Assembly (NCBI RefSeq): GCF_901709675.1
Contig: NC_051093.1
Coordinates: 62,001-126,000, forward strand
Direction: 5' to 3'
DNA: 64,000 nt
Source of the DNA: Syngnathus acus
Lineage: Eukaryota > Chordata > Actinopteri > Syngnathiformes > Syngnathidae
The notes beneath the pieces are model-generated. The model searched no databases and was not told where the DNA came from. It saw only the letters and a list, made by a program, of their open reading frames with translations. This document shows, piece after piece, positions 10,752-19,873 of the stretch (within the stretch, counting starts at the first letter, position 1; each line of letters opens with the position of its first letter). A program made the translations under genes and the position numbers.

Positions 10752-11143
10752 CAGTGATTCTTAACCTTGTTGGGGGCACTGAACCCCACCAGTTTCATAT
10801 GCCCATTCACCGAACCCCTCTTTTGTGAATATATATTTATTTTTTTCAAATTCACGACAGAGATGTTTTTACTGGTGCACAAAATTAGCCGTGCATAAAC
10901 ATCACCTTGTTCAAAGAATAGAACCAACACAATGCATGAATTCACAACAAATGACATACCAGCAAATCAGTGTGACTTCTGCTGTTGCCTTTGCGAGACC
11001 AGTTCAGATATGCGAATTTATAAATCAGGTGTGTTTGGACCTCCGGAGTGGAGGCTCTGCCGAACCCCTGAAACCGACTCACCGAACCCCTAGGGTTCGA
11101 CCGAACCCCTAGGGTTCGACCGAACCCAGGTTAAGAACCACGG
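10752..11143. mobile_element. hAT non-autonomous element inside Tc1-like copy 1
   Basis: The termini are CAGTGATTCTTAACCT and its near inverse AGGTTAAGAACCACGG. The flanks GTCTAGAG (10744-10751) and GTCGAGAG (11144-11151) match at 7 of 8 positions. The same element occupies the same position in the paralogous copy (55786-56158). A short tandem of GAACCCCTAGGGTTCGACC lies near its right end. Confidence 0.85.
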
Positions 11144-11404
11144 GTCGAGAGGCTGTTATTTCTGCAAAAGGAGGATCTACTAAATATTGATATTGAAATA
11201 TTGAAATATTGTCATTTTTCTCTTGGGGTGCCCAAATTTATGTACCTGCCTACTTTTGTTGAAATAATGATTGCACACTGTTTGCAAATCCAATAAACTT
11301 CATTTCACTTCTCAAATATCACTGCCGCCATCCACCGTGTATGGATTCGGGCTAGCGCCCAAGATTAAATTGGGGTAGTTGATCAACAGCAACGTTTTAA
11401 AGAA

Positions 11405-11476
11405 GGGCTCGTCTGGGAGTTGAACCCAGGACCTCCCACACCCAAAGCGAGAATCATACCCCGAGACCAACGAGCC
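11405..11476 (-). tRNA. tRNA-Pro (UGG)
   Basis: The minus strand gives a 72-nt cloverleaf: acceptor GGCTCGT paired with ACGAGCC, anticodon loop TTTGGGT with anticodon TGG, and a T-arm CTGGG/CCCAG closing the loop TTCAACT. The anticodon stem pairs through two G-U wobbles. The B box deviates slightly from GGTTCGAATCC. No TTTT terminator follows directly (TTCTTTAAAA), so expression is uncertain, but the fold is intact. Confidence 0.75.
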
Positions 11477-11539
11477 ACGACGAAAGCTTGCAGACCATGT
11501 TACATTCCACATTATGATAGACAACAGTGTTTCCAAGAA

Positions 11540-11612
11540 GAGCTCGTCCGGGAGTTAAACCCGGGTAATGATGCACCCTAAGTGAGAATCATTCCCCTGC
11601 ACCGATGAGCTC
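11540..11612 (-). pseudogene. tRNA-Pro (AGG) relic
   Basis: The minus strand resembles tRNA-Pro with loop TTAGGGT. The acceptor has become GAGCTCAT and the anticodon stem is badly mispaired (CTCAC against GCATC). It lies in tandem with the tRNA-Pro at 11405 and shares its spacer style. Confidence 0.65.
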
Positions 11613-11699
11613 CATAGTAGACCAGCTGACCCCGTTACATTCCGATTGGTAGCCCATGTGACATGGACCTGAAGACTGAATGTCAGTGATTAATGGAAT

Positions 11700-11860
11700 A
11701 AATGGAATCTGGTTGGCCTAAGGCTCCTAATTCCCTAACTTCAAGCCCTAACGCTAACTCTAAAACCCTAACAATAACCAAACCCTAATAATTAACCCCT
11801 AACCTGCTAACTCGCTAACGGTAACCCCTCACCTTTAACCCTAACCTCTAATGGTAAATG
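11700..11860. repeat. Degenerate CCCTAA-like (interstitial telomere-like) tract
   Basis: Many CCCTAA, CCCTAAC and GCTAAC units occur with variable spacing, but without a clean tandem array. It may be a decayed interstitial telomere tract or a chance low-complexity drift. The rest of 11613-12080 shows nothing I can identify. Confidence 0.5.
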
Positions 11861-12084
11861 GTAAAGGTAGTGCCCTCTAAACGTGAAGGCAGGCATATAC
11901 GAAACAGACCAGCAGATTGCCCCATTTCAGTACTGTTTTAATAACGTTTACAGATGGTTAAAATCCACATAATAGTTATAAGCGCATGTGTTCTGTGAGC
12001 GTCCCCCTTTCTGCCTCCTCCCTTTCCTTTCTCCCGCCAAGCAGTCCATCTTGCCCCAACACAGGGCATGTTCCTTGTTAGTAG

Positions 12085-12218
12085 TGTCTTGACCTGAATT
12101 AATTGATCGTCGATAATTTTATTTATTTATTTATTTTTTCTGTGCGGCTTGGCGGCCCGGTACCAAGTGACCCACGGACCGGTACCGGTCCGCGACCCGG
12201 TGGTTGGGGACCACTGCA
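12085..12218. mobile_element. Solo end of a hAT element
   Basis: The sequence GTGTCTTGACCTGAATTAAT through GGTGGTTGGGGACCACTG matches the fragment at about 6880-6975. Only one terminus is recognisable. The end fits a hAT CAGTGGTCCCCAACC tip. Confidence 0.6.
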
Positions 12219-12382
12219 TTAGGCCACATAGACATGTGAAAGACTGTACCAAGTGAAACATGGCAACGACTTCTGATGACTGCAGCCTTGTGGGAAGTGA
12301 AGTTCACAGTTGTTACAGACATAAATGGCCTGTGGATTAATCAATTTACAGTAAAAGAGAATTGTAATGCAATTGACATATA

Positions 12383-12455
12383 ACCTTGTTAGTGCAAGTG
12401 GGCGTGCATCAGTCTCAAAATCTGAAGGTTGTGAGCTCGACCCTCATACGGGGCA
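12383..12455 (+). pseudogene. tRNA-Met-derived relic with anticodon CAA
   Basis: The 73-nt sequence aligns along its whole length with the two tRNA-Met copies downstream, but the acceptor begins ACCTTGT and the anticodon triplet reads CAA instead of CAT. Several stem mismatches suggest a decayed copy and not a recoded tRNA. Confidence 0.7.
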
Positions 12456-12611
12456 CTGTTTTCCATAGTCCATAGTGAAATCATTGTCAATTTCAGAAGA
12501 TAGCAGGTTGCTCAGAATAGAATAAAGTATTCTGTCCATGAAGTTGAGTTTGACATGCTGGTGGTTGAATCAATTTTACAGTAAAATAGCTTGTAAAACC
12601 ATACATTCATA

Positions 12612-12684
12612 GCCTCGTTAGCGCAGGCGGTAGCGCGTCTGTCTCATAATTTGAAAGTTGTGACTTCGACCCTCACACGAGACA
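12612..12684 (+). tRNA. tRNA-Met (CAU), elongator, mildly degraded
   Basis: It begins GCCTCGTTAGCGCAG and has the anticodon CAT in loop CTCATAA. The T-arm has one C-C mismatch and the acceptor one C-A mismatch. It is the middle copy of a three-unit array whose spacers share TTTTACAGTAAAATA-type sequence. Confidence 0.7.
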
Positions 12685-12694
12685 CCATTTTATT

Positions 12695-13095
12695 TAGTCC
12701 TAACTCGAGCCCTAGTTGGAAACCCTCGCCCCAGTTGGAAACCTCAGTTGGACACCCTAACCCGAGTTGGAAACCATGCTTTTTATACAGTCTACCTCTT
12801 GCTGGAAACCCTCGTCCTAGTTGGAAATCCTAGCCAAGTTCAGTTTGATGAATATGGGCGGTGGTTGAATTAGTTTTACAATAAAATACAATTGTCAGAA
12901 ACCAAGTGCATAGCCTCGTTGGCGCAGGTGGTAGCGCGTCAATCTCATAATCTGAAGGTCGTGAGTTCGACCCTCACACGGGACACACCTTTATAGAGCC
13001 CTAACTCTAGCCCCAGTTGGAAACCCTCATCCTCGTTGGAAATCCCAGTTGGAAACCCTGGCCCCAGTTTGAAACCTTAGTTGGCCTCCCTAACC
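12695..13095. repeat. AGTTGGAAACCCT short tandem/interspersed repeat
   Basis: The phrase AGTTGGAAACCCT or close variants recurs about ten times on either side of the third tRNA-Met. It forms part of the spacer repeated with each tRNA unit. Confidence 0.65.
12913..12985 (+). tRNA. tRNA-Met (CAU), elongator, best copy
   Basis: It begins GCCTCGTTGGCGCAGGTGG, has anticodon CAT, a perfect T-arm GTGAG/CTCAC and B box GAGTTCGACCC. Small mismatches remain in the acceptor and anticodon stems. Of the three tandem Met copies this is the most likely to be active. Confidence 0.75.
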
Positions 13096-13208
13096 CTTGG
13101 TCAGGATTCGGCAACCAAAAATGTTCAAAGAGCCATATTGGCCCAAAAATACAAAAAACATACCTGTCTGGAGCCACAAAAATCTAAAACCCTTTTCTAA
13201 TGCAGCAT

Positions 13209-14045
13209 CAGAGATGGGGACTCGAGTCACTGTGAATTGGACTCGAGTCGCTGTTTTGATGACTTGTGACTTGACTTGACAAAAAATGAAAAAACTTGAG
13301 ACTCGACTTGGACTTGGAAGTTAAAGACTTGGGACGTGACTTGACTTGAGACACGATGACTTGAATGACTTCAGTGTTATTTAGTTTATGTTTTCAGTTT
13401 GAATATAAAATTAATAATGCATTTAAAAAAATATTATCGATAACAGGGTAGGAGCGCAGGCTGAGAATGGCGTTGTCATGATTGGATCACTACCCTGTCA
13501 ATCAATCAGTCGTGCCCTGTCTACCTACCGAACGTGTTTATTGGAGAATCACGCCCCTTTATATCAGACATGCGCAAACATGTCAGCGGGAGCGGTACCG
13601 CGAGTCAACACCTTCGGCTATCGCAATTACTTTTATGACGGCAAAAGACGGACAGCACAGTGCGAAATATGCAACAAAAACATTTCGCACAGCCAGACGA
13701 CAACTTCAAACTTTGTCCGTCATCTGAAGAGCCATTCTGCCAAGTAAGTGCTTTTCATTTATCTAAATAGGTGTGTGTATATATAGCTTTAATGCAATGA
13801 ATATGATGATGAAACTGAATTAAGTAAGTATGACTTAATATGGAGCAAGTTAATAAATAAAAACTACAGTTAACTTGACTTGGACTTGACCTATTTAAGG
13901 ACTTGACTTGGACTTGACTTGACCTATTTAAGGACTTGACTTGACTTGCCCAAGAAAAAAATGACTTGGGACTTACTTGAGACTTGAAGGTTAAGACTTG
14001 AGACTTACTTGAGACTTGCACATGTGTGACTTGGTCCCATCTCTG
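13209..14045 (+). mobile_element. hAT element retaining a BED-finger first exon
   Basis: The left end CAGAGATGGGGACTCGAGTC is mirrored by a right end ...GGTCCCATCTCTG. Subterminal arrays of ACTTGACTTGG repeats flank a short BED-finger ORF. A fragment of a second hAT end (TTCGGCAACCAAAAATGTT) precedes it at about 13103-13208. I see no matching 8-bp duplication, so one junction has been altered. Confidence 0.7.
13580..13747 (+). CDS. hAT transposase N-terminal BED zinc finger, exon 1 relic
   Basis: From the ATG at 13580 the frame encodes about 55 residues with a BED-type finger: YFYDGKRRTAQCEICNKNI, then HLKSH, a Cys-x2-Cys...His-x4-His pattern. The frame ends at a good splice donor (AAGTAAGTG, GT at 13744-13745), so this looks like the first exon of a hAT transposase whose catalytic exons have been deleted. 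BED fingers bind the transposon ends. Alone it is unlikely to be functional. Confidence 0.6.
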   Translation: MSAGAVPRVNTFGYRNYFYDGKRRTAQCEICNKNISHSQTTTSNFVRHLKSHSAK

Positions 14046-14053
14046 GACATTTG

Positions 14054-14397
14054 TGTTGTTTCGGACCTGACGTTATAGTCCGGGACATTTTCCTCCATGG
14101 TGTCATTTGGGTCCTCTCTTGCGTTGATTTCCTCAACGCATTCGAGTCTTTGCAACTCACTCTCGGGAGGCAGGTGGCACCATTCGTTTATGACAAGCCC
14201 ACTGTCCTCCACCTCTTGGATGGCATTGTCAATGTCTCGACTGTGTTTCTCATACCTTTCTCTGTTCCTTTTGACAATTTTGCACACACGCTCCACAGAG
14301 TCGTTATATGGTAAAGGAGGTATTTCTCTTTAAAGATACAAATACTCTTCTTAATATTAGGACATCCAGGTAGAGAAGACATTTTGACTTTCGCCAA
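14054..14397 (-). mobile_element. Helitron-like coding fragment
   Basis: Two overlapping minus frames (13991-14296 and 14188-14397) hold an uninterrupted acidic stretch, NRERYEKHSRDIDNAIQEV then RLECVEEINAREDPNDT. This resembles the segment between the Helitron-like domain and the helicase in fish Helitrons, as far as I recall. A more secure Helitron helicase fragment lies at 19418-19850. The two frames imply a frameshift near 14290. Confidence 0.4.
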
Positions 14398-14491
14398 AAT
14401 GCTGTGACAGATAGATGGACAAAAGATTTTGGATTATGCGAGCCACCTCTCGACACGGCCCTTCGAACAAAACGTTTTTTCTGTGTTCAAG

Positions 14492-14870
14492 TTTACCCTC
14501 TCTGGCTCTGCCCGTTCCTCCTACCACCCGGCAGGGGCATGGTGCACCCCAAAAGTGACGAGGAGGAACTGTACGTGGACATCGGTACCTACGGCGAGCC
14601 CAAAGTCAAACATTTTGAGGCAACGGCGTCTACGAGGCGGCTGGAGAAGTTTGTTCGAGACGTCCACGGGTAATGACTCAGAGATGTTTTCTAAGGTTCT
14701 TGTGTTGACTTTGCAGGTCCCAGATGGTGTACGCCGACGTCTACATTGACCGCGACGAGTTCTGGGAGATGTTTGACGGGCAGCTGTATCAGAAATTGAG
14801 AGAGGAGCTCGGCTGCAAGGACGCTTTCCCCGAAGTTTACGACAACATTTGTAAAGCCGCCAGACACTGA
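14492..14870 (+). CDS. dhcr24: 24-dehydrocholesterol reductase (DHCR24), last two exons
   Basis: DHCR24 reduces the delta-24 bond of sterol intermediates in cholesterol synthesis, in the endoplasmic reticulum membrane. The first exon (14492-14669) follows the acceptor CTGTGTTCAAG and encodes [20 protein letters not shown], then [19 protein letters not shown] and [10 protein letters not shown]. It ends at donor GG|GTAATG. The last exon (14717-14870) follows TTTGCAG and encodes [36 protein letters not shown], ending ICKAARH and TGA. Both match the known C terminus of the vertebrate enzyme and the splice phase is consistent. Upstream exons with the FAD-binding domain are not in the window: the 5' flank is hAT and Helitron-like sequence. 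It may be the end of a gene with a long, transposon-filled intron, or a stranded 3' fragment. Confidence 0.9.
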
Positions 14871-15029
14871 TCTTCTGCGGCCGCAGGTTGGGATCGTGTC
14901 CCCATCAAATGTGACATATGTTGATCATCTACCGTCAAGTCGTAACGTGCCTGCGTGTTAAAAAAAGTTTGACAAACATTTTTTGAAAATAGATAACAGG
15001 GTCATTTTTATAACACAAGTGTTTTAATC

Positions 15030-15035
15030 AATAAA
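15030..15035 (+). promoter_or_regulatory. Poly(A) signal AATAAA of the DHCR24 3' end
   Basis: AATAAA lies 160 bases after the DHCR24 stop codon, a plausible 3' UTR length. The convergent HMG-box gene stops at 15329, so the two 3' ends are about 300 bases apart. Confidence 0.6.
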
Positions 15036-15328
15036 AATTTAAAATGTACAGTTCGCATTTGGTATCTTAAAATCAAGTGCATTTGTGTTTAAGGGAAATT
15101 TACACCGAATAAAATTCATTTTAAAAATAGATAAAACAGATAAAACAACTTTTGTAAAGCAATGGTAAATTGCAATTGTAAAATATTAAGAATAAAGTTA
15201 GACCAATCGGTCATTAAAAGAGTTAAAAGGAAACAGTTAATAGATTATATAGAAGCAGATAAAAACAAGAAATGTATATCAAAACATTCGTAAAAAGAAT
15301 CAATTCATTGTGTCTCTGTTTCCATGCC

Positions 15329-17154
15329 CTAAATGAGGTAGTAAGACAAAAAGGAGGCTGAGGACGCCTCAGCTGCCTCCAAAGCTACCAGCTGCCTAAA
15401 AAGGGCAGAGGTCAGATCCTCCTCGTCCTCATGAAGGCTGCTGGTGTCTGAGGGTGAACTCGAAAAGCAGTCCGAGGTCACCTTGGCCAACTCCTTAAAT
15501 AGGCCGGAGGTCAGGTCGTCCTCATGCAAGCTGCTGCTACACAAGGGTGAATCCCAGAAGGAGCTAGTGGACATCTCCAGCTCCTCCAACTCCTTAAATA
15601 GGCCGGAGGTCGTCAGGTCGTTCTCATACAGGCTGCCGATGCATGAGGATGAGGACGAAGATGGAGGCAACTCAAAACCCCTACCGATGGTGCAGCCAGG
15701 GTCCTCATTAGGCCCTGCCTGCCAAATGCTCGTATCTGGCAAGAAGAGCTGCCTCGGCACCGCCAAGTCGCCAGTCAGGTCTGCTTTGGGTGCCTCAAAG
15801 TGGCTGAACGTGACAGAGGGGGGTGCCGGTGCGGGGATGTCAGGTACACGCACTGCAAACACAAAAGCGCCAGTCACTCCCGAGATGAGATTCACTGCGA
15901 GTCTTCCATCACTAAACAGAATGCTCAGTTTGGATTGACACGCTCTGTCAGGTGATCAGTTCAAAAAATTCAAAGAAACATTTTCTGAGACGTACCTGTA
16001 TTATTATTGCATCAAAGAAGCATGCGGTTGGACATTATTGGTGCGTTCGGATTTTTTGGTACTGCACCACACTCTCTTTTTCTTTTGACCCTGCACAAAA
16101 CACAAAATCATGTCATTTCACACAAAAACACTTTATTTTTAATTTTTAATTGTTCCGATGGATTCTAACTCACATAGTTATCTCGACAGGACCAATCTGG
16201 GTGCAAGCTGGCATGGATCTGGTTGAGCCGATGGATTCATTAAAGTACTTTTCCTGCTCGTCCTGCGTGAGCGACTTCCACTGTGGATTTAATGAGAAAG
16301 TGTAAAAAAAAAACATGCGCGCGTGAATGCGTGGGCATCGTACTTACCATCTGCCCCAAGATTTTATTAACGGATGCGCTGTCTGTACGCTCTCCGCTTG
16401 AATTTTCAAGTTGAGCTTTGACAAAAGGCCGCTGCTCCATCATAAATAACATAAACGCGTTCAGTGTTTTTGTGATATACGGCTTGGAAGGAGTCTGGGG
16501 TTCTTTTGTCCAGCTGGAAAATCAAAAGCACAAGCAAACGCATGTCACCATCGTGTGGGCATTCAAAGGAATACATTTTGCAGAAACTGAGGATTTACCG
16601 TGCTTTTTGGGGTGTTGGTGGTAAGATCGGAGTGAGCAGGTAACATCCTGGTGGTCGTATGTTATTGGACAAGTGTCCAAGGCTACAGAAAAATACGAAC
16701 GTTAGACTGCAGAAATGTTGACGATAGAAACATGATATGATATACAGTTGTTACTTACATCACTCGATCAGGCAGGTGGCACCAAGGTTCCACCAAGTGT
16801 GCATCCAGAATCTGCAAAAAAAAGAAAGTTATTAATTGTTTTATGAGAAACATGTAACTATTCCATTTTTCATGTTCTCGTGCATGATTCTCCTCAAAAT
16901 CCAGAGTTTGCATTAGTTGTTCATACTTTAATCTTCATTCAAATCTGGCTGCAATTCCTCATTAAACATCTGGAACACTAAATTAAACATTTTAGTTTTC
17001 AGTTGAGTTTTTCCGTCCCGAATTGTAATTGTGTCTTCAAGTTTGTGCATGTTCCAATAAGTTTCAGAAAAGTTGTTAATGCGAAAACGTTTCTTTATTG
17101 AAGTTATTTGGGTCTAAAACTTTTCCCTACCTGTTTTTGACGGTTTTGCATCAT
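15329..17154 (-). CDS. TCF/LEF-like HMG-box gene, probably frameshifted
   Basis: Seven exons with consensus splice sites can be traced on the minus strand: 17154-17131 (start MMQNRQKQ), 16811-16759 (ILDAHLVEPWCHLPDRV), 16682-16599, 16513-16348, 16280-16174, 16090-about 15996, and a last exon from about 15850 to the stop at 15329. Phases agree through the first four joins. The HMG box reads PYITKTLNAFMLFMMEQRP, SASVNKILGQM, WKSLTQDEQEKYFNES and, one frame over, HASLHPDWSCRDNY then GQKKKR. This is the TCF/LEF layout with the NAFMLFM helix and basic tail. The box lacks one base between NES and HRLNQ, so the frame breaks in exon 5, and exon 6 runs into a stop. The last exon encodes three acidic repeats like EDDLTSGLFKEL. 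A DNA-binding Wnt-type regulator is the family role; this copy may be a pseudogene or carry an assembly error. A hAT element begins 71 bases upstream of the start codon. Confidence 0.7.
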
Positions 17155-17224
17155 CTTTAAATTGGCGTTGGTTAATTTTTGTGCGTCTGATCGATGAGTT
17201 TCTGACTTCCGAAATGATGTCTAT

Positions 17225-18489
17225 TAGGGATGGGCGGATCGATTCCAAAATATCGATATATCGATCCAGGCTGCTCATTTTTGAGTATCGATCTCCCTAG
17301 CTAAAATATCGATACTTACAATTATTTAATTATATTTTCCCTCATTTTTTTTCTGCTCCAATTTGACGACTTGCACTCATGCTAGCACTACTTTTCCTTC
17401 CGCCTGCTGCACCGGCGTGTCCTGCTCTGCTCTGCTCCCGCCCCCTTTTCTCACAAGCCAAGCCCTCCTCCTCCGCCTCCCGTTCCAATCCAAACACAAA
17501 CAAGCATGGCCACGGCGGCGGCCCAGTCCGAACGTAAGAGAAGTCTGGTTTGGAGGTATTATATTTTAGTTAATAACAACGAGGCAAGATGTGAAATATG
17601 TCACAAAACGATTAAATATTGTGGCAACACCACAAACTTAACAAAACATTTAAATAAAATTCACCCCACGGTTCATGAAGAGCTGCAGTTGAAACGTGCC
17701 GCAGACACTAAGGCAGCGACGGAAAACCCTGCAGCCACACCGAGGCTAAGGTACCAAAGTACCTTAGAAGCAGCGTTTCAGAAAGGCAAGACATATCCAG
17801 GTATCAGGTGCTAACCAAAAATCGTAAGCATTTGTGGTTGATGTGCTATTTGAAGCAATAATTACTGCGCTTTAGTCAGTCATTTATAAATAAAGTTTTC
17901 CCCTTTTCAATTTGTGGTCGAACGCCATACGTTTTATTTGTAACTCCACTTCCTATAAACAACACTAAAGTATTACAATATTAAATGTAAGTATCCAGTG
18001 GCTTTACAAATTGATAGTTTTGCTGCTCATGACGATTAAGCCCTGCATCTCTGTTGGTACCATGTCTCTTTTTACAATATACTAAAAGACAAAACTTTTT
18101 CCCAACAACAGAGAGAGAGAGAAAAAAGTAAAGAATAGCTCCTTTTAATTAAAGTTATACTATTAATATGCATCTTCCATTAATGTTTTTCTAAAAAGGT
18201 TAATAATTCATGTACATGACGTAATACTTTTTTCTACAAAATTCAATAGATGACTCTCCAAGAGCAAGTATCATTTGCAGTGAAACACCTGCTGTAGTAT
18301 ACAAATGTGCAGGTCAATAGTCACATGTAAGGCACAAAATATTGATGCAGCATGCCACTGCATTTAAATTGGTTTTTTTGGCGGGAAATTACACTTCCGG
18401 TATCGATATCGGATCGATATCGGGTATTTTTGGGCAGGAAATACTTGGTATCGGATCGAATCCAAAATCATTGGTATCGCCCATCCCTA
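17225..18489 (+). mobile_element. hAT element with BED ORF, copy 1
   Basis: The ends are TAGGGATGGGCGGATCGAT and, inverted, ...CGCCCATCCCTA. A perfect 8-bp duplication ATGTCTAT flanks it at 17217-17224 and 18490-18497. Subterminal regions are rich in ATCGATAT. Its near-identical partner is at 30243-31503 in the opposite orientation. Length is 1265 bp, so the transposase catalytic region has been deleted. Confidence 0.95.
17506..17814 (+). CDS. BED zinc-finger protein of hAT copy 1
   Basis: The 102-codon frame starts MATAAAQSERKRSLVW and holds a BED finger: Cys-x2-Cys in ARCEICHKTIKYCGNTTNL followed by TKHLNKIH. It ends after FQKGKTYPGIRC. In hAT transposases this domain recognises the element ends; the RNase H-like catalytic core that should follow is absent. 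The protein in copy 2 (30911-31219) is nearly the same. Confidence 0.75.
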   Translation: MATAAAQSERKRSLVWRYYILVNNNEARCEICHKTIKYCGNTTNLTKHLNKIHPTVHEELQLKRAADTKAATENPAATPRLRYQSTLEAAFQKGKTYPGIRC

Positions 18490-18497
18490 ATGTCTAT

Positions 18498-19417
18498 CCG
18501 TTATGATCGGCGTTATCATCGAGGCATACTTAAAAAAAAAAAAAAGGCCTCCTCATCAGCCAATCACAACACAGGGATTGTCTTTGATACATCACCGGAT
18601 ATTACGCACATCGAACATGAAAGAGCAGCTATGCTAACCTGCTAGGTGGCTAACTAACGTCTGGACGTGGCTCGTGGCCACGTACTATTTGGACAAAATG
18701 GTTTCAACTTCTCTTTTTAAACCCACTAAAGAGATATAAAAAGAATAATTTGTAGGTTCCCTGTCCATCACGATACGGGGAGTCTTCTCGGCGGGCCTTC
18801 GAGAGTCGCCATTTTCAGAGCCAGGATGGATGCACTTGACGTGATCGCATTTTCGGTAAATGTTACAAACTTTATAAACACTGTCAAACATGATATTAGA
18901 TATTCAATATGTTATAAATTAAAAATAAAAATTCATGGCACTCTTTAAACATCTTTTGATGGGTGTTTTTTTTTATTATCAGAAACGCTAGAAACGTTAA
19001 ATCTGGTTAACAGGTCGTCACATTTTGAGGATTAAATTAAGGTGTAAAATGGAATTATGTCAGTAGAATTTCAAGAAACGAAATATTTTCAGTTGCGTTT
19101 ACTTTTGAATGCTTTTTAACTTTTGCAAGGACCAAATGGTATAAACTAGAAAAAGAACTAGAAAATGCAATTTCTGGAGAAATTGCGTGTGAAGGCAAAG
19201 ACCATGAATGGGAAAAATTGCGCCAACATTTTTTAAAATTTGGAACAAAACGAAAACTACAGGTTCAAGAGGTTCAGTTTGGAGTTCAAAAGTTGAAACG
19301 GGTCTAATCGGACAAAAATTGTAAAGGTTAGAGCAAATGTTATATTTAGGTCACTTCTGGTTTCATTTAAGGCACTTCTTGTTGAAATAAGGTCAATTCC
19401 GGTTTAATTCCGGTTTA
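18498..19417. other. Unassigned AT-rich region
   Basis: I find no gene here that I can support. A short plus frame at about 18827 (MDALDVIAFS followed by GTAAATG) could be a first exon, because it has an ATG in fair context and a possible donor, but nothing confirms it. Small palindromic and A-rich stretches are present. Confidence 0.4.
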
Positions 19418-19850
19418 TTTAATAAACCCAGGTTTCTGGACACGTGCTTCATTTGGATAGTTCACCAATTTGACAACTTTTGCAAACATCCCATTGCACA
19501 TACCTGCTTGAACATCAATATTGCGTGTGATCATAACACGAGCACTGAAGGCAACTTTGATTGAGTCCGGGAGCTCATTCTTAGCGCCTTGCACAGGGGA
19601 AGCTTGCCTTGCCATTCTGCCAGTTCCTTTGTCTTTCTTGGAGTCATCTGCATCCATTTGCACAATGTCCTTATGAAGCAGATTCAGCATCACGGAGTTA
19701 TGGCCATCCACCTGTTTATTGGTGGCAAAAACATGCAGAATATGCTTTAGACACATTTCTGGGGAAGTGTACCTCGTCGCAAGGAGAGCTCTGTCCAGTT
19801 CCGACAGTTCATCAGACTTTTCTTTGACGCGGAGTCGGCAGCAGAAAATC
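19418..19850 (-). mobile_element. Helitron helicase (PIF1-like) C-terminal fragment
   Basis: The minus strand reads RVKEKSDELSELDRALLATR, CLKHILHVFATNKQVDGHN, MARQASPVQGAKNELPDS and VMITRNIDVQAGMCNGM. The ATNKQVD and VMITRNID blocks match the C-terminal helicase motifs of fish Helitrons. Rolling-circle transposition needs this helicase with an N-terminal Rep domain, which is not here. The 5' side is cut at about 19850 by a LINE on the other strand. Confidence 0.75.
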
Positions 19851-19873
19851 ATCTTGGCACTGGTGGAAGAGAT

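Larger units (their letters stand above)
9857..11320. mobile_element. Tc1-like deletion derivative with long terminal repeats, copy 1 (nested)
   Basis: The left end reads TATACGGTCATATGCAAAAG. The right part contains the inverse of left internal sequence: the CAGTGATATTTGAGAAG block on the left is mirrored near 11290-11320. Long terminal inverted repeats and a GCAAAAGTTTGGGCA-type tip resemble a known fish Tc1-like family. It is interrupted by a LINE (9922-10577) and a hAT element (10752-11143). The extreme right end is missing. A paralogous copy is at 55546-59010. Confidence 0.65.

Noticed and set aside
12383-12455. A recoded tRNA with anticodon CAA
   Set aside because: The acceptor and several stems are damaged, so a decayed tRNA-Met is the simpler reading.
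13991-14296. Upstream DHCR24 exon in the region before 14492
   Set aside because: The only coding-like sequence there is on the minus strand and looks like Helitron, not DHCR24.
18821-18860. First exon MDALDVIAFS with donor GTAAATG
   Set aside because: Too short to support and no partner exon found within the following kilobase.
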